This document shows positions 26,958-35,739 of a DNA stretch of 64,000 nucleotides, piece by piece (the stretch's first letter is position 1; every line of letters starts with the position of its first letter). Source of the stretch: Caulobacter zeae (GTDB lineage Bacteria; Pseudomonadota; Alphaproteobacteria; Caulobacterales; Caulobacteraceae); contig NZ_PJRS01000018.1 in the NCBI RefSeq assembly GCF_002858925.1, positions 62,001 to 126,000 of the forward strand, given 5' to 3'. The position numbers and the translations under genes are program-made. The notes under the pieces were generated by a model. That model was not told the DNA's origin. It did not search any database and worked only from the letters and a program-made list of their open reading frames with translations.

Positions 26958-27962
26958 ATGCTCGTCGTGCGTCCCGCCGGATCGGCGGATTTCGACTCCC
27001 TGATGGAACTGGCCGTGCTGTCGGGGCGGGGCTTCACCAGCCTGCCCGAGGACGAGCCGACCCTGCGTGAACGGTTGGCTTTGTCGGAAGCCAGCTTCCA
27101 GGCCGGCGTCGCGCCGCTGGAGGCCTGGTACACCCTGATGCTGGAAGACCTGGAAACCGGGGTCGTCGACGGCGTCGCGGGGGTCAAGGCGGCGGTCGGC
27201 ATCAAGCGGCCGTTCTTCTCGTTCCGCGTCGTGACCCTGGCCCAGTCGTCGCCGGTGCTGGAGATGCGCTTCGACCACAAGGCCCTGGTACTGGTGAACG
27301 AGTGCGCCGGCTGGTCGGAGGTCGGCTCGCTGTTCCTGCGGCCCGAGAAGCGCAAGGGCGGGGCCGGGCGACTTCTGGCCCAGTCGCGCTACATGCTGAT
27401 CGGCATCGAGCCGCAGCGTTTCTCAGAAATGGTGCTGGCCGAGCTGCGCGGCTGGTTCGACGAGTACGGCAGCTGTCCGTTCTGGGAGCACGCGGCCAGC
27501 AAGTTCTTCCGGCTGGAGTTCGACCAGGCCGACCTGATGAGCGCCTCGACCAACGGCCAGTTCATCCTCGACCTGGCGCCCCGCCACCCGATCTATACCG
27601 AGCTTCTGGCCCCGGCCGCGCGCGACGTAATCGGCAAGGTCCATCGTGACGGCGAGGCCGCGCGAGCGATGCTGGAGCGCGAAGGGTTCCGCTACCAGGG
27701 GCTGGTTGACCTGTTCGACGCCGGCCCCACCGTGGCCGCGCCGCGGGACGACATCCGCACGGTGCGCGACGCCAGGCGCCTGCGCGTGAAGATCGGTGAG
27801 GACGCCTTCGGCGAAGAGGCCCTGATTTCGACAACCGAGGTCTCGCGGTTCCGCGCCGTGCGGGCGGCGGTGCTGATCGACGGCGAGGCGGCGATCCTGG
27901 ATCGCGCGACGGCCGATGCGCTCGGCGTCGGCGAAGGCGACAGCGTGCGGGTGAAGGCATGA
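26958..27962 (+). CDS. astA: Arginine N-succinyltransferase
   Basis: 334 residues, GNAT-like fold, first committed step of the AST pathway: succinyl-CoA plus arginine gives N2-succinylarginine. Recognisable family sequence: RPAGSADFDSLMELAVLSG at the start, LYTLMLEDLETG-type strand, ELRGWFDEYGSCPFWEHAASKFF, and FILDLAPRHPIY near 195-206. The ATG follows the M20 stop with no gap, and the stop overlaps astD by four bases. Arginine is converted to glutamate, which lets the cell use it as a nitrogen source. Confidence 0.92.
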   Translation: MLVVRPAGSADFDSLMELAVLSGRGFTSLPEDEPTLRERLALSEASFQAGVAPLEAWYTLMLEDLETGVVDGVAGVKAAVGIKRPFFSFRVVTLAQSSPVLEMRFDHKALVLVNECAGWSEVGSLFLRPEKRKGGAGRLLAQSRYMLIGIEPQRFSEMVLAELRGWFDEYGSCPFWEHAASKFFRLEFDQADLMSASTNGQFILDLAPRHPIYTELLAPAARDVIGKVHRDGEAARAMLEREGFRYQGLVDLFDAGPTVAAPRDDIRTVRDARRLRVKIGEDAFGEEALISTTEVSRFRAVRAAVLIDGEAAILDRATADALGVGEGDSVRVKA

Positions 27963-29407
27963 GCGGCGTGTTCATCGACGGCGTCTGGAAGAGCGGGCAG
28001 GGGCCCGAGGCCGTTTCCACTGATCCCGCCACCGGCGAAGCGGTCTGGCGCGAGGCGACCGCCTCGACCTCGGATGTCGAGGCGGCCGTCACGGCCGCGC
28101 GCAGGGCTTTCCATCCGTGGGCCGACCTGCCGCGCGAGGCGCGGATCGCCATCCTGCGCCGCTACAAGGCGGTGCTGGTCGAGCGCTCGGCGACGTATGC
28201 CGAGGCTCTGAGCCGCGAGACCGGCAAGGCGCTGTGGGAGACCAAGGCCGAGCTGGCCTCGATGGCCGGCAAGGTCGACGCCTCGATCAAGGCCTATGAC
28301 GAGCGCACCGGCGTCGCCGAAAACGCCATGCCCTTCGGCCGCGCGGTGCTGCGGCACCGGCCGCATGGCGTGATGGCGGTTCTGGGACCGTTCAACTTCC
28401 CCGGCCACCTGCCCAACGGCCACATCGTGCCGGCCCTGCTGGCGGGCGACACCGTGGTCTTCAAGCCCTCGGAAGAGACCCCCCTGGCCGGCCAGCTGCT
28501 GGTCGAGGCTCTGGAGGCGGCCGGTGTTCCGGCCGGTGTCGTCAACCTGGTGCAGGGCGGGCGCGAGGTCGGCCAGGCCCTGATCGACCAGGAAATCGAT
28601 GGGCTGCTGTTCACCGGCTCGGCCCAGGCGGGAACCTTCTTCCGCCGCCATTTCGCCGATCGGCCTGACGTGATCCTGGCCCTGGAGCTGGGCGGCAGCA
28701 ATCCGCTGGTCGCCTGGCAGGCCGGGGATCCTGGCGCCGTCGCGGCCCTGGTGACCCAGTCGGCCTTCATCACCACCGGCCAGCGCTGTTCCTGCGCTCG
28801 CCGCCTGATCGTGCCCGACGGGCCTGAGGGCCAGGCGATCATCGACGCCGTGCTAGACCTCGTGCCGCGCCTGTCGATTGGTCCGTGGAACGGCGAAGAG
28901 CCGTTCATGGGGCCGCTGATCTCCGAACGCGCCGCCGGCCATGCCCTGGCCGCCGCCGGACGTATCGAGGGCAAGCGCCTGCTGGAACCCGGCCGCGTCG
29001 AGGGGCTGTCGGGCGCGTTCGTGTCGCCCGGCCTGATCGACGTCACCGGCGTCGACGTGCCCGACGAGGAGATCTTCGCCCCGATCCTGCAGGTGCGCCG
29101 CGTGGCTTCCTTCGATGAGGCGCTCGTCGCGGCCAACGCCACCCGCTACGGCCTGTCGGCGGGCTTGGTCAGCGAAAACCCGGCGCTGTGGGATCGCTTC
29201 CTGGCGCGCATCCGGGCCGGGGTGGTGAACCTCAACCGCCCGACCACCGGCGCGGCGGGGACCATGCCGTTCGGCGGTCTGGGCGCTTCGGGCAACCATC
29301 GACCCAGCGCCTACTACGCCGCCGACTACTGCGCCTATCCGGTGGCCAGCTTCGAGGCTGGGGCGGTGCTCGACACGACGGACGACATCAAGGGTCTTCG
29401 TTCGTGA
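27959..29407 (+). CDS. astD: Succinylglutamate-semialdehyde dehydrogenase
   Basis: 482 residues of the aldehyde dehydrogenase superfamily. It oxidises N-succinylglutamate semialdehyde with NAD to N-succinylglutamate, the fourth AST step. Catalytic Cys277 (GQRCSCARRL) and general-base Glu243 (LELGGSNP) are in place, with the cofactor region GPFNFPGHLPNGH near 140-153. The GQRCSCARR context is typical of AstD. It is coupled to astA and astB by four-base overlaps. Confidence 0.92.
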   Translation: MSGVFIDGVWKSGQGPEAVSTDPATGEAVWREATASTSDVEAAVTAARRAFHPWADLPREARIAILRRYKAVLVERSATYAEALSRETGKALWETKAELASMAGKVDASIKAYDERTGVAENAMPFGRAVLRHRPHGVMAVLGPFNFPGHLPNGHIVPALLAGDTVVFKPSEETPLAGQLLVEALEAAGVPAGVVNLVQGGREVGQALIDQEIDGLLFTGSAQAGTFFRRHFADRPDVILALELGGSNPLVAWQAGDPGAVAALVTQSAFITTGQRCSCARRLIVPDGPEGQAIIDAVLDLVPRLSIGPWNGEEPFMGPLISERAAGHALAAAGRIEGKRLLEPGRVEGLSGAFVSPGLIDVTGVDVPDEEIFAPILQVRRVASFDEALVAANATRYGLSAGLVSENPALWDRFLARIRAGVVNLNRPTTGAAGTMPFGGLGASGNHRPSAYYAADYCAYPVASFEAGAVLDTTDDIKGLRS

Positions 29408-30741
29408 AGGCCGTCGAGGCCAATTGCGACGGCCTGGTCGGCCCGACCCACTCCTATGTCGGCCTGTCGCCCGGCAACATCGCCAGCCAGGTCAACGCCG
29501 GGCAGGTGTCGGACCCCCGCGCGGCCGTGCTGGAGGGGCTGGCCAAGATGCGGCGCCTGGCTGACTGGGGCGCGCCCCAGTTCGTGCTGCCGCCGCATGA
29601 GCGGCCGGCCGTGGGCTTCCTGAGGTCCATCGGGTTCGCGGGCTCCGACGCCGCCGTCATCGATAGCGCCTGGAAGACCGCGCCGGCCCTGGCCGCCGCC
29701 GCCTGCTCGGCCTCGCCGATGTGGGCCGCCAACGCCGCCACCGTCACGCCCAGCGCCGACGCCGCCGATGGCCGCGTGCACTTCACCCCCGCCAACCTGC
29801 TGACCAATTTGCATCGCAGCCTGGAGGGGCCGCAGACCACGCGGGCCCTGCGCCGGTTGTTCCCGGACGAGTCTCGCTTCGCCGTGCACGACCCTCTGCC
29901 AGGCCAGCCGCACTTCGCCGACGAGGGCGCGGCCAACCACGTACGGCTCTGCGCCGAGCACGGCGCGCCCGGGGTAAATCTCTTCGTGTGGGGCCGCGAG
30001 GCCTGGGAGCACTGGAGCGGCGCCTATCCGGCCCGCCAGACCCGCGAGGCCTTCGAGGCGATCCGGCGTCGCCACGCCGCCGCCCGCGCCGTCTTCCCCC
30101 GCCAGGGCCGTCGCGCCATCGCTGGCGGGGCCTTCCACAACGACGTGGTGTGCGTGGGCACGCGTGAGACCCTGTTCTTCCACGAGGCGGCCTTCGAGGA
30201 TCGCGCCGGCATGGAAGCCGAGGTCCGCCGCGCCGCCGAGGGCCTGTTCGAGCCGGTGTTCGTCGAGGTCTCCGAAGGCGAGCTGCCGATCGAAGACCTG
30301 GTGAAGAGCTACCTCTTCAACTCGCAGCTTCTCGTCCTGCCTGGCGAGGACCGGCTGGTTCTGCTGGCCCCGGGCGAGACCCGCGACAACCCCCGCGCCC
30401 GCGCCGTGGCCGAGGGGCTGGTGGCCTCCAACGGCCCGATCGGTCGCGTCGAATACGCCGACGTCCGCCAGAGCATGCGCAACGGCGGCGGGCCGGCCTG
30501 CCTGCGGCTGCGGGTGGTGCTGACCGACGACGAGCTGGCCGCCGCCAATCCCGCCCAGCGCTTCGATGCGGCCCTGCACGACCGGCTCGCCGACTGGGGA
30601 ACGCGGCGCTACCGCGATAGCCTGGCGCCGGCCGATCTGGCCGATCCAGCCCTGCTGGTCGAAAGCCGCGAGGCGTTGGACGAACTGACGGCCATTCTCG
30701 ACCTGGGCGGCGGCTTCTATCCGTTCCAGAGGGACGGATGA
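29404..30741 (+). CDS. astB: N-succinylarginine dihydrolase
   Basis: 445 residues from GTG at 29404, inside the astD stop (GTGA). It hydrolyses N2-succinylarginine to succinylornithine, two ammonia and carbon dioxide. The pentein-fold catalytic residues are visible: His245 in GAFHNDVVCVG and nucleophile Cys366 in GGGPACLRLRV, with the opening CDGLVGPTHSYVGLSPGNIAS typical of AstB. The order astA-astD-astB differs from enterobacterial astCADBE; astC and astE are not here. Confidence 0.92.
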   Translation: MKAVEANCDGLVGPTHSYVGLSPGNIASQVNAGQVSDPRAAVLEGLAKMRRLADWGAPQFVLPPHERPAVGFLRSIGFAGSDAAVIDSAWKTAPALAAAACSASPMWAANAATVTPSADAADGRVHFTPANLLTNLHRSLEGPQTTRALRRLFPDESRFAVHDPLPGQPHFADEGAANHVRLCAEHGAPGVNLFVWGREAWEHWSGAYPARQTREAFEAIRRRHAAARAVFPRQGRRAIAGGAFHNDVVCVGTRETLFFHEAAFEDRAGMEAEVRRAAEGLFEPVFVEVSEGELPIEDLVKSYLFNSQLLVLPGEDRLVLLAPGETRDNPRARAVAEGLVASNGPIGRVEYADVRQSMRNGGGPACLRLRVVLTDDELAAANPAQRFDAALHDRLADWGTRRYRDSLAPADLADPALLVESREALDELTAILDLGGGFYPFQRDG

Positions 30742-31271
30742 GCCTCGCGATCAGGCCGACCACGATGGAGGACGCGGCGGCTGTCGCCGCCGTCCATCGC
30801 GCCACGGCGGCGATCCCGGGCGGTATCGCGCGGCGGCCGGACGAGATCACCGACGCCTACATCGCCCGGATCCTAGGCGAAGCGCTGGCCGACGGCGTGG
30901 GCCTGGTGGCGGTCGCCGAAGGCGGCGTCGTTATCGGCGAGATCCACGCCGTGCGCATACCGGTGCGGTTGTTCTCGCACGTACTTTCGGACCTGACGGT
31001 GGCCGTGCATCCCGACTGGCGAGGCAGGGGCGTCGGCTCGGCCCTGTTCCAGGCGCTGTTCGCCGCCGCGCGGGCCATGGATCCGGCAATCGTACGGGTG
31101 GAGCTCAACGCCGGCGCAGGCAATGCGGGCGCGCTGCGTCTCTACGAGCGGCTGGGGTTCCGGGTCGAGGGACGGCTGGAGAGGCGCGGGCGGTTCCCCG
31201 ACGGGACGTTCGAGGACGACATCGCGATGGGGCTGATCCTCAGTCCCTCCCCCTTAAGGGGGAGGGTCTAG
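30738..31271 (+). CDS. GNAT-family acetyltransferase
   Basis: 177 residues, N-acetyltransferase fold with the acetyl-CoA loop WRGRGVGSALF at about 94-104 and the closing motif NAGALRLYERLGFRVEGR near 130-147. Its start overlaps the astB stop by four bases, so it is the last gene of the ast operon. The acceptor is unknown; an amino-acid derivative or a protein amine are possible. The final residues (SPSPLRGRV) are read from a 22-bp palindrome and are unlikely to be original coding sequence. Confidence 0.8.
   Translation: MSLAIRPTTMEDAAAVAAVHRATAAIPGGIARRPDEITDAYIARILGEALADGVGLVAVAEGGVVIGEIHAVRIPVRLFSHVLSDLTVAVHPDWRGRGVGSALFQALFAAARAMDPAIVRVELNAGAGNAGALRLYERLGFRVEGRLERRGRFPDGTFEDDIAMGLILSPSPLRGRV
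31245..31266. terminator. 22-bp perfect palindrome at end of ast operon
   Basis: CCCTCCCCCTT followed at once by its complement AAGGGGGAGGG. It covers the 3' end of the acetyltransferase gene and lies just before the stop of the converging deacetylase-type gene, so it may end transcription from both sides. Probably a dispersed repeat that inserted into the coding end. Confidence 0.5.
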
Positions 31272-32167
31272 CCCGCGATCTCGCTGGCCATCATCGCCTT
31301 CACGCCCATCTCCCCCAGCCCCGCCAGCAACCGCCGCAGCGCCGAGATCCTGAACGGTTGTCCCGTCACATAAGGCGTCAAGGTGAAGCCCAGCACCCGG
31401 CCGCCGAACCGATTGGCGTCCTGCGTCAGGTAGTCGGCGGCCTCCAGCACCTGGATCGCCCATTCGTCTTCGCTCTGACGGCGGTCGATCATCAGCGCGC
31501 GGTCGTCGAGTTCGTTGGACAGGGGCAGGCCGATCACCTCGCCGGCGTTGGTCTTCATCGCCACGGGAACCTCGTCCTGCTCCCAGTCGAGGCAGATCTC
31601 GAAGCCGGCGGCGCGGATCAGGTCCAGCGTGGCGAACGACTGCTGCCGGGCCGGGCTCAGCCAGGCGCGAGGCCTCAGCCCCACCGCGTCGAACCGCGCC
31701 CGCACTTCGGCCACCCAGGCGGCTTCCGTCTCGCGATCAAGGCCGCCCCAGTGGATGTGGGTGGTCGACAGGCCATAGGCGGCGATCTCGTGGCCGTCTG
31801 CGAGGATCGCCTCGACCAGCGGCTTCAGCCGCGTGAGCTGGTCGGCGTTGATCGGGAAGGTCGCCTTCATCCCAGCCGCCTTCAAGGCTTCGAGGATGCG
31901 ATAGACGCCCACGCGGTTGCCATAGTCGCGCGTCGTGTAGTGGCGCAGGTCCGGATAGGGCGTGACCATGGCGCCGGGATGCTTGAACGGCTTGCCCGGC
32001 GGATTGAGCGGATGGTGCTCGATCGGCACGACGATCATCGCCGTCACCGCCGCGCCGCCAGGAAGGGCGATCGACGCGCGCTCTGTCGAGGGCCGCCAGG
32101 CGTAGCGGTCCTGGTCCATGCCGTAGGACCGATGTGGATAGATCAGGTGCTCGTCAGGTAGCGGCAT
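31268..32167 (-). CDS. PuuE-like polysaccharide-deacetylase superfamily hydrolase (copy A)
   Basis: 299 residues from ATG at 32167 (MPLPDEHLIYPHRSYGMDQD). It shares the family pattern of allantoinase/cyclic-imide hydrolase type NodB-fold proteins: RDYGNRVGVYRILEALKAAGMKATFPINADQL (about 90-123), GHEIAAYGLSTTHIHWGG, RPRAWLSPARQQSFATLDLI and NELDD. It is not a chitin deacetylase: there is no signal peptide, so it is cytoplasmic. Its start lies 14 bases inside the end of copy B, so the two are translationally coupled. The actual bond cleaved is unknown; ring-opening of a cyclic amide or imide is the likely chemistry. Confidence 0.75.
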   Translation of the reverse strand: MPLPDEHLIYPHRSYGMDQDRYAWRPSTERASIALPGGAAVTAMIVVPIEHHPLNPPGKPFKHPGAMVTPYPDLRHYTTRDYGNRVGVYRILEALKAAGMKATFPINADQLTRLKPLVEAILADGHEIAAYGLSTTHIHWGGLDRETEAAWVAEVRARFDAVGLRPRAWLSPARQQSFATLDLIRAAGFEICLDWEQDEVPVAMKTNAGEVIGLPLSNELDDRALMIDRRQSEDEWAIQVLEAADYLTQDANRFGGRVLGFTLTPYVTGQPFRISALRRLLAGLGEMGVKAMMASEIAG

Positions 32168-33098
32168 TGGCAAACCCCGTTCCCGGCGTGGCCAGGCCGC
32201 GCGCGGCGATGTCGGCGACGGTCTGGTCGAAGTAGTTTTCGCGATAGTGCTGCGCGATCTCGCGGGCCGTGGTGATCCACACCTCGTCGTGGCCGGCGAT
32301 GTGGCGCAGGGCGTCCTCAAACGGCCGGATGCGGTGCGGCTGGCTGACCAGGTAAGCGTGCAGCGGGATGCACATCACCGTGCCCGACTTCTCGCCCTCT
32401 TCCAGCAGCTGGTCGAAGTGGCGCTTGAGCACGTCGGCATAGCGCCAGGGGCTCATCGACAGCGCGCCGTAGGTGATGACGTCGTTGACCTCCAGCGAAT
32501 AGGGCATCGAGATCAGCTTGCCCGCTTTGGTCTTCACCGGCTGAGGCTGGTCGTCCTGGAAGAGGTCGCAGGTGTACCAGAAGTCGTTTTCGGCCAGCAG
32601 GTCGAAGGTCTTCTCGGTGTGGGTCAGGGCCGGCGCCAGGTAACCGCGGATGCGCTGGCCGGTGGCGGCCTCGACCGAGCGGATCGAATCCTCGATCACC
32701 GCCCGCTCCTGGGCCTCGTCCATGCCGTAGGAGAAGCGGGTGTTGTAGATGCCGTGGCTGAAGAACTCCCAGTTCCGCGCCACGCAGGCCTCGATGATCT
32801 CCGGGTGGTGGTCCAAGAGGCCCACCGACAGCGAGATCGAGCCGCGCATGCCGTACTTGTCGAGCAGCTCCATCAGTCGCCAGTGGCCGACCCGGTTGCC
32901 CCAGTCGCGCTGCGAGTAGCCCACGACGTCCGGCGAGGGCTTGGGCCAGCCGGGGCGCTGCGGGTTCTTGGGCGGATCGAACTCGTAGTATTCGATGTTC
33001 GGCGCGATCCAGAAGGCCAGCTTCTTGCCGCCCGGCCAGACGATCTTCGGGCGGTCCTTGTAGGGCCAGTGGTCGTAGAGGTTGGGATCGGCCTGCAT
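32154..33098 (-). CDS. PuuE-like polysaccharide-deacetylase superfamily hydrolase (copy B)
   Basis: 314 residues from ATG at 33098, with GGAG six bases upstream; the GTG at 33110 inside the previous stop is an alternative. Sequence includes DPNLYDHWPYKDRPKIVWPG, RDWGNRVGHWRLMELLDKYG, EFFSHGIYNTRFSYGMDEAQ, RIRGYLAPALTHTEKTFDLL and SLEVNDV. These correspond to the PuuE-type (metal-dependence uncertain) branch of the superfamily. No export signal. Together with copy A it could form a hetero-oligomer or handle successive ring openings. Confidence 0.75.
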   Translation of the reverse strand: MQADPNLYDHWPYKDRPKIVWPGGKKLAFWIAPNIEYYEFDPPKNPQRPGWPKPSPDVVGYSQRDWGNRVGHWRLMELLDKYGMRGSISLSVGLLDHHPEIIEACVARNWEFFSHGIYNTRFSYGMDEAQERAVIEDSIRSVEAATGQRIRGYLAPALTHTEKTFDLLAENDFWYTCDLFQDDQPQPVKTKAGKLISMPYSLEVNDVITYGALSMSPWRYADVLKRHFDQLLEEGEKSGTVMCIPLHAYLVSQPHRIRPFEDALRHIAGHDEVWITTAREIAQHYRENYFDQTVADIAARGLATPGTGFANAAT

Positions 33099-33110
33099 CT
33101 GACGCTCCAC

Positions 33111-33971
33111 TCAGCCGGCGGCGTAGGCCGCGCCGGTCGCCGCCATATCAGCAAGGCCGATGCGCTCGTTCACACCGCCCATGTCGATCATCCGCTCTGC
33201 GAACGGACGGGTGGCGCCATTGGCCTTCAGGCTGGCCAGGAAGGCCTCGGCGGTCGGCACCAGGGCGCGCACCAGGGCCCCGGGCGAGATCACCAGCTTG
33301 AAGCCGATGCGGCCCAGTTCGTTGACGTCCAGCAGCGGGGTCTTGCCGCCCTCGACCATGTTGGCCAGCAGCGGAACCCGCCCGGCGAAGGCGTGGGCGA
33401 TGGCGCTCATCTCGCCGATGGTGCGCGGGGCCTCGACGAACAGCACGTCGGCGCCGGCCTCGACATAGGCGTGGGCGCGGTCGAGGGCGGCCTCGAAGCC
33501 TTCCACCCCGATGGCGTCGGTGCGGGCGATGATCAAGGTCTGGTCGCTGGCGCGGGCGTCGAGCGCCGCGCGGATCTTGCCGGCCATCTCGGCGGTCGAA
33601 ACCAGGCTCTTGTCGGCCAGGTGACCGCACTTCTTGGGGAAGGTCTGGTCTTCCAGCTGGATCGCGCTGGCGCCCATCCGCTCGAAGATCCGCACGGTGC
33701 GCTGCACGTTGACGGCGTTGCCAAAGCCCGTGTCGCCGTCGACGATCAGCGGCAGGTTCACGCGCTCGGCCACGCGACCCACGACGTCGGCCACGTGGTC
33801 GAACGACACCAGGCCGATGTCGGGCCGGCCAAGCTGGGTGTAGGCGATCGAGGCGCCCGAGAGGTAGATCGCCTCGAAGCCGGCCTGCTCGATCAGCAAG
33901 GCCGAGAGGGCGTCATAGGCGCCGGGGGCCAGCAGCGGCGTGTCTTGGGCGAGGCGGTCGCGCAGGCTCAT
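33111..33971 (-). CDS. Isocitrate-lyase/PEP-mutase family carbon-carbon lyase
   Basis: 286 residues, cytoplasmic TIM-barrel lyase. Family marks: Asp78 in DGDTGFGN, QLEDQ with Glu107, and the lyase loop PKKCGHL at 112-118 (catalytic Cys115), plus RTDAIGVEGFE. The Cys in K-x-C-G-H marks true lyases such as methylisocitrate lyase and 2,3-dimethylmalate lyase rather than PEP mutase. Its start overlaps the LeuD-like gene by four bases. In this setting the best candidate reaction is cleavage of an alkylated malate to pyruvate (or a 2-oxo acid) plus a short acid. Confidence 0.8.
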   Translation of the reverse strand: MSLRDRLAQDTPLLAPGAYDALSALLIEQAGFEAIYLSGASIAYTQLGRPDIGLVSFDHVADVVGRVAERVNLPLIVDGDTGFGNAVNVQRTVRIFERMGASAIQLEDQTFPKKCGHLADKSLVSTAEMAGKIRAALDARASDQTLIIARTDAIGVEGFEAALDRAHAYVEAGADVLFVEAPRTIGEMSAIAHAFAGRVPLLANMVEGGKTPLLDVNELGRIGFKLVISPGALVRALVPTAEAFLASLKANGATRPFAERMIDMGGVNERIGLADMAATGAAYAAG

Positions 33972-34456
33972 GCGGCGGCTCCTTTCAGGCGTCGTTTCAG
34001 GTGGGTGATAAGGCCGCCATCGTCGATCATCGCCATCAGGTGCGGCGGTATCGGCGTGAGGGTATAGGTCTTGCCCGTGGTGATGTTCTCGAGACGTCCG
34101 GCGACCGGATCCAACTGGATCCGATCGCCGTCGCTCACCTCGCCGACCTGGGGAAACACGAAGGCCGGCAAGCCGAGGTTGATGGCGTTGCGGTAGAAGA
34201 TGCGAGCGAACGAGGTCGCCAGCACCGCGGAGACGCCAAGAAGTCGTAGGGAGACGGCCGCCTGCTCGCGCGAGGAGCCGAGGCCGAAATTGGCGCCGGC
34301 GAACACGACGTCGCCGGGCTGGACGGTAGACGCGAAGTCCGGCGCGATGGCCCGCAGGCAATGCTGCGCGAGCTCCGCCGGCGGCAGCTTCATCAGGTTG
34401 CCGGGAGCCAGCAGGTCGGTGTCGACAGCGTCGCCGAAGACGAAGGCGCGGGACAT
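33968..34456 (-). CDS. LeuD-type hydro-lyase small subunit
   Basis: 162 residues, swivel domain of the aconitase superfamily small subunit. The substrate-binding loop GLGSSREQA at 58-66 and the strand VLATSFARIFYRNAINLGLP near 79-98 are typical. It pairs with the LeuC-type large subunit directly upstream. The partner lyase downstream makes the alternatives homoaconitase or leucine biosynthesis less likely and fits a dimethylmaleate-hydratase-like (DmdB) role. Confidence 0.82.
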   Translation of the reverse strand: MSRAFVFGDAVDTDLLAPGNLMKLPPAELAQHCLRAIAPDFASTVQPGDVVFAGANFGLGSSREQAAVSLRLLGVSAVLATSFARIFYRNAINLGLPAFVFPQVGEVSDGDRIQLDPVAGRLENITTGKTYTLTPIPPHLMAMIDDGGLITHLKRRLKGAAA

Positions 34457-35739
34457 CAGGCGGCTCCCGTCAGGAAGGGGCGGGGATCGACGATGTGGCC
34501 GGCCGCGGCCGCGGCGGCCACGGCGTAGGGCGAGCCGAGATAGACGTTGGCCCCCGCATGGCCCATGCGGCCCTGGAAGTTGCGATTGGTCGACGAGATG
34601 CAGGTCTCGCCCTCGGCGAGGATCCCGGCGCCCATGCCGGCGCAGGCCCCGCAGCCCGACGGCATCAGCACCGCGCCGGCCGCCAGCAGGGTCTCCATCA
34701 CGCCTTCGCGCGCCGCCAGCTCCGCCGTGCGGGCCGAACCCGGCGCCACCAGCAGCCGCACGCCGGGCGCCACGCGGCGGCCTTTCAGCACGTCGGCCGC
34801 CATGCGCAGGTCCTCGATCTTGGCTCCGACGCAGGCGCCGATATAGGCTTGGTCGATACGGACCTCGCCAAACTCGGTCGCGTCGCGGGTGTTGGCCGGC
34901 GAGTGCGGGGCGGCGATCTGCGGGACCAGATCGGCGGCGTCGAAACGGTGCACGGTGGCGTAGATCGCATCCGCGTCTGAATGCAGGGCAAGGGCCCCCG
35001 CCTCATCTTCGACCGGTGCGCCGCGCGCTGCGAGATAGGCGAAGGTCACGGCGTCCGGCGCCACGACGCCGGTCTCGGCGCCCAGTTCGGCGGCCATGTT
35101 GGCCAGCACCATGCGCTCGGCCATCGGCATGGCCTCCACGAGCGGGCCGGCGAATTCCACCGCCTTGAAGGCGTTGTCCATGCCCAGTTCCCGGCACAGG
35201 AACAGCATGACGTCCTTGGCCGTGACACCCGGCTGGAAGGCGCCGGTCCACTCCACGCGGATCGTCTCGGGCACGGCCAGCCAGGTTTCGCCGGTGGCGG
35301 CGATGGCGGCCATGTCGGTGGCACCGTAGCCGGCTGCATAGGCGCCGAAGGCGCCGGCCGTGGGCGTGTGGCTGTCGCCGCCGGCGATGAAAGCGCCCGG
35401 GCGGATCAGGCCGTGCTCGGGCAGCACCAGGTGACAGATGCCGACCATGTCGAAGAAATTGGAAACGCCGTAATCGCGGGCGAAGTCACGGGTGGTCTTC
35501 AGGATCGCCGCCGATTCCGCATCGACGGCCGGTACGTAGTGGTCGGAGACGATGGCCACCTTGGCCGGGTCCCACAGGCCCACGCCCAGTTCTTCCAGCA
35601 GCGGACGCCAGCGGCGCGGGCCGCTGCTGTCGTGCGCGAAGGCCAGATCCACCTTGGCCGTCACGAGGTGGCCGGCGCGTAACGCCGGCAGGCCCGCAGC
35701 CTTGGCGATCACCTTCTCGACGAGAGTTCGTCCAACCAA
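34456..35739 (-). CDS. LeuC-type hydro-lyase large subunit with [4Fe-4S] site
   Basis: 427 residues. Cluster ligands Cys303 (YIGACVGAK), Cys363 and Cys366 (PSGCGACAG) are in place, with GGDSHTPTAGAFGAYAAG near 120-137. Length and motifs fit the homoaconitase/isopropylmalate isomerase/2,3-dimethylmaleate hydratase group. Start is TTG at 35739 with GGGAGG eight bases upstream, first gene of the leftward operon C and divergent from gcdH. Its stop shares one base with the start of the small-subunit gene. Confidence 0.82.
   Translation of the reverse strand: MVGRTLVEKVIAKAAGLPALRAGHLVTAKVDLAFAHDSSGPRRWRPLLEELGVGLWDPAKVAIVSDHYVPAVDAESAAILKTTRDFARDYGVSNFFDMVGICHLVLPEHGLIRPGAFIAGGDSHTPTAGAFGAYAAGYGATDMAAIAATGETWLAVPETIRVEWTGAFQPGVTAKDVMLFLCRELGMDNAFKAVEFAGPLVEAMPMAERMVLANMAAELGAETGVVAPDAVTFAYLAARGAPVEDEAGALALHSDADAIYATVHRFDAADLVPQIAAPHSPANTRDATEFGEVRIDQAYIGACVGAKIEDLRMAADVLKGRRVAPGVRLLVAPGSARTAELAAREGVMETLLAAGAVLMPSGCGACAGMGAGILAEGETCISSTNRNFQGRMGHAGANVYLGSPYAVAAAAAAGHIVDPRPFLTGAA

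Noticed and set aside
32247-34067. Plus-strand frame of 606 codons over the PuuE-like and lyase genes
   Set aside because: Shadow of the minus-strand genes with family motifs; no conserved domain in this frame.
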